NCBI GenBank assembly: GCA_964346725.1
Contig: CAYFVM010000023.1
Location: forward strand, 1 to 38,992
From: UBA1715 sp964346725
Lineage (GTDB): Bacteria > Bacteroidota > Bacteroidia > Bacteroidales > UBA1715
DNA length: 38,992 nucleotides
Reading direction: 5' to 3'
Position 1 is the first letter of the stretch, and each line of letters opens with the position of its first letter. Below, in pieces: positions 15,424-22,067 of this stretch. The translations under genes and the position numbers were made by a program. Below the pieces are notes generated by a model. It was not told the origin of the DNA. It saw only the letters and a list, made by a program, of their open reading frames with translations, and made no database searches.

Positions 15424-16317
15424 TTATACAAGTGTACGTATTAATTGTTCTTTATCTCCTGCAAGCAAGTCCATCATTGGCACTTCTGGAAGTGTGTATG
15501 CACCAGGCTGTTGCTTGAATGTTGCACGAGCAACTCCCACCAAAATTTGTGCTGTCAATGCTGGATTGTTTATGTTCATTTCAAATTTGAAACGTTGATT
15601 TTGTGTTTTTCCAGAAACGCCTTTTCGTTCCAAAAGAACACCATGTCCCATGTCTAAACAGTTATCAACGCTGTCAACTGGGATTACGTGAAGTTCGTCG
15701 TGAGCAAAATAGTTGTCTGCTTTGAGTTCGTCATATACTTGTTGTGCAGTAAAGCCTTGCTCAAGTTCTACATACACCATGCGGCTGTGAACTCCGGATC
15801 CTTTTGGCATTGTCATAGAAAGTGCATTTTTCACACCTTTCTTAGAACGAGCCACAACAGAGTGTCCCATACTCATTCCCGGACCAAAGTTAGTCCAAGT
15901 AATGCCTTTTGGAGTTGCTGCTTGAAGCAATGTGCGAATTACTGAGTCGCTTCCCGGATCCCAACCTGCAGAAATGATAGAAACGGTGTTGTTTGCTTTT
16001 GCAATTTTTCCCAATGATTCATGCAATTCCCAAATGTCTCCGTGAATGTCAAAACTATCAACCGTGTTGATGCCCATTGCGAGAAATTTCTTTGCATTTT
16101 CTTCAACACTTCTTGTTGGTGTCGCAAGAATTGCCACATCCACTTTCTCTAATTCCTTAATGTCGGTTACTACTTTATACGGATTCAACTCCAATGGTTT
16201 TTCTCCAGAAATGGAGCGACGCACTACACCTGCTATTTCAAAGTCAGGTGCTTCTTGAAGAGCTTCCAATACGAAACGACCAATGTTTCCGTACCCTACT
16301 ATTGCTACTCTTTTCAT
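15424..16317 (-). CDS. ddh: meso-Diaminopimelate D-dehydrogenase
   Basis: A 297-residue NADP-dependent enzyme. It converts L-tetrahydrodipicolinate plus ammonia to meso-diaminopimelate in one step, feeding lysine and peptidoglycan synthesis. The dinucleotide-binding motif VGYGNIGRFVLEAL opens the protein. Family segments DSFDIHGDIWELHESL, ISAGWDPGSDSVIRTLLQA and FGPGMSMGHSVVARS are clear. Length is slightly below the ~320 residues of the Corynebacterium enzyme, as usual in this phylum. It is transcribed alone, with a -7 element at 16356-16363 and a hairpin downstream. It could supply DAP alongside the nearby Mur ligase, but the genes are not co-transcribed. Confidence 0.95.
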   Translation of the reverse strand: MKRVAIVGYGNIGRFVLEALQEAPDFEIAGVVRRSISGEKPLELNPYKVVTDIKELEKVDVAILATPTRSVEENAKKFLAMGINTVDSFDIHGDIWELHESLGKIAKANNTVSIISAGWDPGSDSVIRTLLQAATPKGITWTNFGPGMSMGHSVVARSKKGVKNALSMTMPKGSGVHSRMVYVELEQGFTAQQVYDELKADNYFAHDELHVIPVDSVDNCLDMGHGVLLERKGVSGKTQNQRFKFEMNINNPALTAQILVGVARATFKQQPGAYTLPEVPMMDLLAGDKEQLIRTLV

Positions 16318-16355
16318 ACCTTTTAAATCTTAAGTCTATATTTGTATTTACTTGA

Positions 16356-16363
16356 CAAATGTA
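16356..16363 (-). promoter_or_regulatory. Candidate -7 element for ddh
   Basis: The minus strand reads TACATTTG, a TAnnTTTG match, ~38 nt upstream of the ddh ATG. No convincing -33 box is present. Confidence 0.4.
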
Positions 16364-16382
16364 AGAGTTTCTTGGGAAAAAC

Positions 16383-17438
16383 TTACTTTTTGTAAGAAGT
16401 TGTCAATAAAAAACTGATTTTTTCATTTAATTCCTCTCCACGAAGACCTTTTGCTACAACATTTCCTTCGGTGTCAAGTAATATTGTAAATGGGATAGTA
16501 TTTACATTGTATTTAATGCTGTATTCTTTATTAATATCGTGCACGTTTGCCCAAGGCATTTGTTCTTGCGACAAGGCCTTTACCCATGCACTAGCATCGT
16601 CATCAACTGAAATAGAATAGATTTCAAAACCGTCATTATGATACGTTTCATAGAGTTTTTTGAAGTTCGGAATCTCTATTCTGCACGGACGGCACCAACT
16701 TGCCCAAAAGTCAACAAGTACGACTTTCCCTTTGAGCGATGAAAGATTGATGGTTTCAAGTTTTTGATTAGGAAGACTAATTTCATCAATTTTTGAACCT
16801 ATACGAAGAACAAGCTGTTTTTGTATGTCGTTATGAAAACTCGTAACTATAAAATCATTGGGGTATGTTGTAAAAAGTGCAGAGTCGAGCAATTGATATA
16901 CGTCAGGATATTGGTCTATATTCAGCGAATTAATTAATGTTAAATTGCCATAATTCGATGGATTTTGTTTGATTGCAGTTGCGATATCTTCTTGTATCTT
17001 TTTATTAACGGAGTCTATTTTTGATTCATATTTTTTCCGTAAATCTTCTACAGTATTGAGGTGCTTCATAAGTCCGTGCACATTTTTTTCAAGAACAATG
17101 GATTGCTCAGAACCAGTTACCGAATAAGTACCTTGCATATTTGTGTAGTCAGCTTCCATTGATACTTTTTCGTTGGGAGATAAAACCAATGTGATTACAT
17201 CGTTTTCAGAAAAATAGACATAGCAAAAAGTTGTTTTTGTCGCTATGAAGTTATACGAAAATTCACCTTTTTTTGAAACGCCAACTTTTGTTTCAACAGG
17301 GTTTGGTTGAGAATATATTTTTACAATAAGAGAATCCGAGCCGGAATAATTCTTAATTTTACCTTTTATAGAAATTTCTTGTCCAAAGAGTAGTTGTGCT
17401 AACAGTAGTGCAGCGAAGAAAGAAAGTATGTGTTTCAT
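16383..17438 (-). CDS. DUF4369/TlpA-like thioredoxin-family protein
   Basis: A 351-residue exported thiol-disulfide protein. Residues 1-20 form a signal peptide (MKHILSFFAALLLAQLLFGQ). An N-terminal DUF4369-like beta domain follows (~22-105), then a helical charged linker (~115-160). A C-terminal TlpA/AhpC-TSA thioredoxin domain (~215-350) carries the active-site motif WCRPC, with Cys249 and Cys252. The cis-proline region is at VNTIPFTILLD. Such proteins are common in Bacteroidota and are thought to reduce or isomerise envelope disulfides; the specific partner is unknown. It is divergent from birA with only 35 nt between starts. A near-consensus TATCTTTC lies on the minus strand at 17459-17466. 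Confidence 0.9.
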   Translation of the reverse strand: MKHILSFFAALLLAQLLFGQEISIKGKIKNYSGSDSLIVKIYSQPNPVETKVGVSKKGEFSYNFIATKTTFCYVYFSENDVITLVLSPNEKVSMEADYTNMQGTYSVTGSEQSIVLEKNVHGLMKHLNTVEDLRKKYESKIDSVNKKIQEDIATAIKQNPSNYGNLTLINSLNIDQYPDVYQLLDSALFTTYPNDFIVTSFHNDIQKQLVLRIGSKIDEISLPNQKLETINLSSLKGKVVLVDFWASWCRPCRIEIPNFKKLYETYHNDGFEIYSISVDDDASAWVKALSQEQMPWANVHDINKEYSIKYNVNTIPFTILLDTEGNVVAKGLRGEELNEKISFLLTTSYKK

Positions 17439-17473
17439 AGAATTTGTTTTTTGTGGTGGAAAGATACAACAAT

Positions 17474-18190
17474 ATGATTAAAATAGAAGAACTTTCTTCT
17501 ACTAACGATTATGCGAGCGAAATAGTACATAATGGTTTCGTCCCTGATTTTACGGTTGTTATGACTGAATTTCAAACAAAAGGTCGCGGTCAAAGAGGAA
17601 ATCATTGGGTATCAGCTGCCGGACAGAATCTTTTGTTTTCGATTGTTGTGCACCCTACCGAAATTCCCATAAAAGAGCAGTTTATAATTTCGCAGGCCGT
17701 ATCGCTTGCTTTGTGCGAAGTTGTTTCTTTATATTGTGAATCGGTTTGCATAAAGTGGCCAAATGATATCTATGTAGGCGATAAGAAAATTGCCGGTATT
17801 CTTATTGAAAATAGTTTAAACAACAAGAAAATTGCGACATCAATCATAGGTATTGGGCTGAATGTAAATCAGACAGAATATGACGACGTGCCAAATTCAA
17901 CATCATTGCGAGCAGAATTGGGCAAGGAGTTGAAAAGAGATGAGGTGCTTGAGCAGTTTCTTTCTCGTTTTCGTCAGCTATATGCGAGTATTTCGACCGA
18001 TGCGGAGAAGATTCGGAGCGAATACAAAGCTCGCTTGTTTCAGTTTGAAAAAATGAGCCAATACAAAGATGTAACAGGAACTTTTTCAGGACAAATTATA
18101 GACGTAGCTGATGACGGCCAGTTGTTGATAGTCGACACAAATGGTGGCCTCCGCCGTTATTATTTCAAGGAGGTTCAGTATTTACTGTAA
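17474..18190 (+). CDS. birA: Biotin-[acetyl-CoA carboxylase] ligase (BirA, class I)
   Basis: A 238-residue biotin protein ligase. It activates biotin as biotinyl-AMP and attaches it to carrier-protein lysines. Motifs seen are the early STNDYA segment, the biotinyl-AMP-binding loop GRGQRGNHWVS, KWPNDIYV with the conserved lysine, KIAGILIEN and IGIGLNVNQ. A small C-terminal SH3-like domain follows. There is no N-terminal helix-turn-helix, so it is a ligase without the repressor function of E. coli BirA. The ATG at 17474 (MIKIEELSSTN) is preferred over the in-frame codon 30 nt upstream because the family motif starts directly after it. The 3' end overlaps the convergent lgt gene by 9 nt. Confidence 0.93.
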   Translation: MIKIEELSSTNDYASEIVHNGFVPDFTVVMTEFQTKGRGQRGNHWVSAAGQNLLFSIVVHPTEIPIKEQFIISQAVSLALCEVVSLYCESVCIKWPNDIYVGDKKIAGILIENSLNNKKIATSIIGIGLNVNQTEYDDVPNSTSLRAELGKELKRDEVLEQFLSRFRQLYASISTDAEKIRSEYKARLFQFEKMSQYKDVTGTFSGQIIDVADDGQLLIVDTNGGLRRYYFKEVQYLL

Positions 18191-19009
18191 TGCTATTTTT
18201 TCTTTGTGGTGTATCCAAAGAAGTATTATCCCGGTGATAATGAAAGGAATACTTAGAATTTGCCCCATATTAAGCGTTAAACCTTGTTCAAACGCTACTT
18301 GTGGGAGTTTTAAAAATTCAATAAGAAAGCGCGAACCAAACGTTACGAGTGAAAATAGACCAATAATAAACGTATTCGACAACGTCTCGTTGCGTTTGTT
18401 TTTGCGGGCACTATAAGTCACAAAAACAATAAAAAGGGTGAGATAACAAAGAGCTTCATATATTTGCGTTGGATGTCGTGGAATGGCTTCTTCAATGCCA
18501 CGGAGAACTTCACTACTATTTACAAATACAAAACCCCACGGCATGTCGGTGGCTGTTCCGTATATTTCAGAATTCATAAGATTTCCCAATCTAAAAAAAA
18601 CTCCGGCAAGTGGCACAACAAGCAATGTACGAGAGAGTATGAGCCCAAACGGATATTCTTTTGTAGAAACCACAAGGTATGCAAGCAAAACTCCAATAGC
18701 GCCGCCGTGGCTAGACATTCCTCCTTTCCAAATGTGCAGAATCTCTATGGGATTGTTCAAATAGTAGGCCGGCTCATAAAACAAACAATGTCCGATTCTT
18801 GAGCAACAAACGCCTCCAATAATGCATGCAATTGATATTTTGTTAAGCAATGATTCGGGAAGGTTCTCTTTGTTGAATAGGAACGCAAGCGCATAGTACG
18901 CAAACACAAAGGCAAGTGCGAACAATACGCCATACCATCGCAATGCGTATGTTTCGGAAAATTGGTGAATATATGGAGATACGTCCCAAACTATGGAAAG
19001 TAAGTTCAT
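18182..19009 (-). CDS. lgt: Prolipoprotein diacylglyceryl transferase, copy 1
   Basis: A 275-residue inner-membrane enzyme. It transfers diacylglycerol from phosphatidylglycerol to the lipobox cysteine, the first step of lipoprotein maturation. About seven hydrophobic segments are visible. Key residues align with E. coli Lgt: Tyr26, His101 in SSHGGAIG, Arg140 and Asn143 in FRLGNLMNSEIYG, and Arg227 in FGSRFLIEF. RHPTQIYE (178-185) is intact. It overlaps the upstream paralogue by 4 nt (ATGA) and is the last gene of a siaC-lgt-lgt operon. Its stop overlaps the convergent birA end by 9 nt. The conserved length makes it the more canonical of the two copies. Confidence 0.95.
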   Translation of the reverse strand: MNLLSIVWDVSPYIHQFSETYALRWYGVLFALAFVFAYYALAFLFNKENLPESLLNKISIACIIGGVCCSRIGHCLFYEPAYYLNNPIEILHIWKGGMSSHGGAIGVLLAYLVVSTKEYPFGLILSRTLLVVPLAGVFFRLGNLMNSEIYGTATDMPWGFVFVNSSEVLRGIEEAIPRHPTQIYEALCYLTLFIVFVTYSARKNKRNETLSNTFIIGLFSLVTFGSRFLIEFLKLPQVAFEQGLTLNMGQILSIPFIITGIILLWIHHKEKIALQ

Positions 19010-20034
19010 ACGTTTGTTTGTTTTTGCTTTTTATGTTGAAAAATGGCAACGAATATGAAAGCTATTCCAAAAATAATGAAAGGTATGCTTAGGATTTGCC
19101 CCATGTTGAGAGTCATTGCTTGTTCAAAATCAACTTGGTCGTTTTTAATAAATTCAAAGCAGAAACGGCTACCAAAAATCATAAGCAATGCAATTGCAAG
19201 AATAACAAAGTCAGAGATTGGTTTCTTGCGTTTGTAGCTAAGTTGGTAGTAGCCTACAAGAATCACTCCGGTGAGTAAATAGGTAAATCCTTCGTATATC
19301 TGTGTCGGGTGATTTGCCGTAAGTACGCCTGCATTTACAAACGAATCAATTACTTGAGAAAATTGATTTTGATCTATGAATTTATATTTGAGAAGGGTAT
19401 TGTAAAGACTTTCAAATGACACCATATCTGCATTTGCAGGCAAAATCCCTACAAGGAATGAATGTAAAGAAGTTGCGAGGTTGCTTGAAACCAAACCTGC
19501 TTGGAGTAGAATTTCACTAATTTTGTCGGCATCTGGGGCTATGGCTGCATCACGTATAAACACGAATCCCCATGGCTGATTTGTCGGGATACCATATATT
19601 TCCGAATTCATAAGGTTTCCCATGCGAACGAAAAAAGCAGTAATTGGAATAACAACTGCAGCGCGTGAAATTACCCACCAAAATGATTTTGTTAATTTAT
19701 GTGAGAACCAAAGAAATGCGCAAATTAAGCCAATGGCACCACCATGACTTGCCAATCCGCCTTCCCATATTTTGAGAATTTCAAGAGGATGTGACAAATA
19801 GTATTCAGGTTCGTAAAATAGGCAATGGCCCAATCGTAGGCCAATTATAAGAAAGATAAATGTGCCGAATGTGAGATTGTCAGCATCGTTTTGCTTCAAG
19901 CCTTCGTTCTTAAAAATTTTTGCAAGCCCAAGGTAGGAAAGGAAGAACCCTATTCCAAAAAATAATCCATACCACCGAACATGAAAACCATCTATAATTG
20001 AGGGATCAACATTCCAAATGATATAGTTTAGCAT
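19006..20034 (-). CDS. lgt: Prolipoprotein diacylglyceryl transferase, copy 2 (with insertion)
   Basis: A 342-residue Lgt paralogue. The catalytic residues are retained: Tyr22, His97 in ASHGGAIG, Arg137 and Asn140 in VRMGNLMNSEIYG, and Arg290 in FGSRFCFEF. It is about 65 residues longer than copy 1. The extra length is an insertion at ~162-238, between NQPWGFVFI and NHPTQIYE, on the presumed periplasmic side. The arginine of the usual RHPTQ is replaced by Asn. The C-terminal segment LNMGQILSIPFI is identical in both copies, so they arose by tandem duplication. It begins 4 nt after siaC. It may be a functional second Lgt with altered substrate preference; that is inference. Confidence 0.93.
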   Translation of the reverse strand: MLNYIIWNVDPSIIDGFHVRWYGLFFGIGFFLSYLGLAKIFKNEGLKQNDADNLTFGTFIFLIIGLRLGHCLFYEPEYYLSHPLEILKIWEGGLASHGGAIGLICAFLWFSHKLTKSFWWVISRAAVVIPITAFFVRMGNLMNSEIYGIPTNQPWGFVFIRDAAIAPDADKISEILLQAGLVSSNLATSLHSFLVGILPANADMVSFESLYNTLLKYKFIDQNQFSQVIDSFVNAGVLTANHPTQIYEGFTYLLTGVILVGYYQLSYKRKKPISDFVILAIALLMIFGSRFCFEFIKNDQVDFEQAMTLNMGQILSIPFIIFGIAFIFVAIFQHKKQKQTNV

Positions 20035-20038
20035 TGGA

Positions 20039-20413
20039 TTAGTTTTCTATGAATTTAAAGTTTAGTTTTAGAAATTTAGAATATTGATTGCCAGACATGA
20101 GCATATCAAGGTCTTCTTTTTCATAAAACCATTTCACAAGGATATCGTGTTTTTCGTAGTATTTTTCAATAGCGAGAAACAATTTTGCCAATTGTTTTGA
20201 AGATGAGGTGTTGAAATATTCAATTTTTATTTCAAAGGTAAAGTTTGTCTTTTCCTCTTCGTTAAGCATTTGGTCAACTTTTTCAAGCACAGGAGTGTAG
20301 AAGTCAATTGCATTTTCTGGAAGCGAGCGTCCGGAAATAGTAAATATACGGGTTCCTGCATCAAAATTAATTTGAGGTGTATCTTCCGTTTCTTCTATGT
20401 AATAATTTTCCAT
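20039..20413 (-). CDS. SiaC-like regulatory phosphoprotein (DUF1987)
   Basis: A 124-residue protein of the DUF1987/SiaC family. Signatures are YYIEETEDTPQINFD at the start, FTISGRSLPENAIDFY and YFNTSSSKQL. In Pseudomonas SiaC the threonine of this last motif (Thr68) is phosphorylated and controls the diguanylate cyclase SiaD; the equivalent here is Thr69. The SiaA phosphatase, SiaB kinase and SiaD cyclase that normally accompany it are not in the window. Instead it is the first gene of an operon with two Lgt genes, 4 nt upstream of the first. What it regulates here is unknown. Confidence 0.85.
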   Translation of the reverse strand: MENYYIEETEDTPQINFDAGTRIFTISGRSLPENAIDFYTPVLEKVDQMLNEEEKTNFTFEIKIEYFNTSSSKQLAKLFLAIEKYYEKHDILVKWFYEKEDLDMLMSGNQYSKFLKLNFKFIEN

Positions 20414-20477
20414 TTTCTAAGTTCTCCCTGCTATATAAATGAGTTGTTTGCTCTCTCATTCTTAGAATTTCACAAAA

Positions 20478-20508
20478 CAAAAATAGTTAATTAATTAGAA
20501 CTTACATA
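20478..20508 (-). promoter_or_regulatory. Probable promoter of the siaC-lgt-lgt operon
   Basis: The minus strand has TATG (20505-20508), a 19-nt spacer and TATTTTTG (20478-20485), a perfect -7 box with a one-mismatch -33 box. Initiation near 20471 gives a leader of about 58 nt. Confidence 0.5.
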
Positions 20509-20594
20509 GTTCTTTAAAAAAAATAAACGAAATATGGTATATATTATTGTCGGTTTGTTATTAATACTCCCTGTTCTCTATAGTTTATTTTTGG

Positions 20595-22058
20595 TTATAA
20601 GTTCCATTCAAATCCATCTTTTGTATCTTTTACTACAAAGCCTAAACCAGCCAATTCGTCACGAATTTTATCGCTTGTAGCCCAATCTTTGTTTACTTTT
20701 GCTTGTTTGCGAATATCAAGAAGCAAGTCAACAGCGCCTTTGTAAGCTTTGTCGTGTTGGTTGCTGCTTTCTTCGATACGAATGCCAAGAATATCTTTTA
20801 TGAAAACATAAAACGTGTTTTTCAATTCTTCCAAATCTTCTTTTGAAATCGTTGCTTTTCCGTCGGTTATCAAATTGATAGCTTTGGTAGTATCGAATAA
20901 ATGAGAAATTGCAATAGGCGTATTCAAATCGTCGCACATTGCTTCTTCGCAGCGTTCTGCCAAACCTTTCACATCTACGGTAGATGCGTTAGAAGGAGTA
21001 ATTCGTTGCAAACGATTGTATGCGTCGGTAAGACGTGCAAGGCCTTTTTCGGCTGCTTGTAGGGCTTCATTGCTAAAGTCGGCGGTGCTTCTATAGTGCG
21101 CTTGCAATACAAAGAAGCGGATAGTCATAGGTGAGTACGCTTGCTCTAAAACTTTGTGGTTTCCCGAGAAAAGTTCTTTGAGTGTGATAAAGTTCCCCAA
21201 TGATTTTCCCATTTTCTGTCCGTTAATGGTAATCATATTATTATGAATCCAATAGCGAACAGCCGGTTTTTTGTTTGCTGCGGTAGATTGTGCTATTTCG
21301 CATTCGTGGTGAGGAAACATCAAATCCATTCCGCCACCATGAATGTCAAATTCTTTGCCGAGGTATTTTTCACCCATAGCAGAACATTCCAAATGCCAAC
21401 CGGGGAAGCCTTCGCTCCATTCCGAGTTCCATTTCATGATATGTTCGGGTTTTGCTTTTTTCCAAAGAGCAAAATCAAGAGCTCCGTGTTTTTCGTCTTG
21501 TCCGTCAAGATTGCGCGTGTTTGATTGCAAGTCGTCAATATTGCGTCCCGACAAAATTCCGTATGGATGTTGTTTGTTGTATTTTTCTACATCAAAATAG
21601 ATAGAACCTTTTGATTCGTAGGCAAATCCGTTTGCTAAAATTTTGCTGATGTATTCTTGTTGTTCTATAATGTGTCCTGATGCATGTGGCTCAATGCTTG
21701 GTGGCAACACGTTAAGTTGGTCCATGCATTCATGGTAATTGAGAGTGTATCGTTGCACAACTTCCATTGGCTCAATTTCTTCCAAACGAGCTTTTTTTGC
21801 AATCTTGTCTTCGCCTTCGTCTGCATCGTGTTCCAAGTGGCCAACATCGGTAATGTTCCGTACATAGCGAACTTTGTAGCCAAGATGCGTAAGATAGCGG
21901 AACAAAACATCAAACGTAATGGCCGGACGAGCGTGTCCCAAGTGAGCTTCGCCATAAACCGTAGGACCACAAACGTACATACCTACGTGTGGAGCGTGAA
22001 TAGGTTTGAAAAGCTCTTTTTTGCGAGTTAACGTATTGTATATGAATAAGTTTTTCAT
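20595..22058 (-). CDS. cysS: Cysteinyl-tRNA synthetase
   Basis: A 487-residue class I aminoacyl-tRNA synthetase charging tRNA-Cys. The HIGH-type motif HLGH is at 39-42 and KMGKS at 282-286. Zinc ligands align as Cys30, Cys225 (WHLEC), His250 and Glu254 (FPHHECE). The ATG at 22058 (MKNLFIYNTL) is chosen over a TTG three codons upstream that abuts the thrA stop. A DALR-type helical domain and the C-terminal tail GFVVKDTKDGFEWNL complete the protein. It lies 9 nt after thrA and appears co-transcribed. Confidence 0.97.
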   Translation of the reverse strand: MKNLFIYNTLTRKKELFKPIHAPHVGMYVCGPTVYGEAHLGHARPAITFDVLFRYLTHLGYKVRYVRNITDVGHLEHDADEGEDKIAKKARLEEIEPMEVVQRYTLNYHECMDQLNVLPPSIEPHASGHIIEQQEYISKILANGFAYESKGSIYFDVEKYNKQHPYGILSGRNIDDLQSNTRNLDGQDEKHGALDFALWKKAKPEHIMKWNSEWSEGFPGWHLECSAMGEKYLGKEFDIHGGGMDLMFPHHECEIAQSTAANKKPAVRYWIHNNMITINGQKMGKSLGNFITLKELFSGNHKVLEQAYSPMTIRFFVLQAHYRSTADFSNEALQAAEKGLARLTDAYNRLQRITPSNASTVDVKGLAERCEEAMCDDLNTPIAISHLFDTTKAINLITDGKATISKEDLEELKNTFYVFIKDILGIRIEESSNQHDKAYKGAVDLLLDIRKQAKVNKDWATSDKIRDELAGLGFVVKDTKDGFEWNL

Positions 22059-22067
22059 AGCACTCAA

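Noticed and set aside
20534..20680. Small hydrophobic 48-codon plus-strand frame (MVYIIVGLLL...)
   Set aside because: It overlaps the 3' end of cysS antisense, has no visible promoter, and its C-terminal part is a shadow of cysS. The hydrophobic start alone is not enough.
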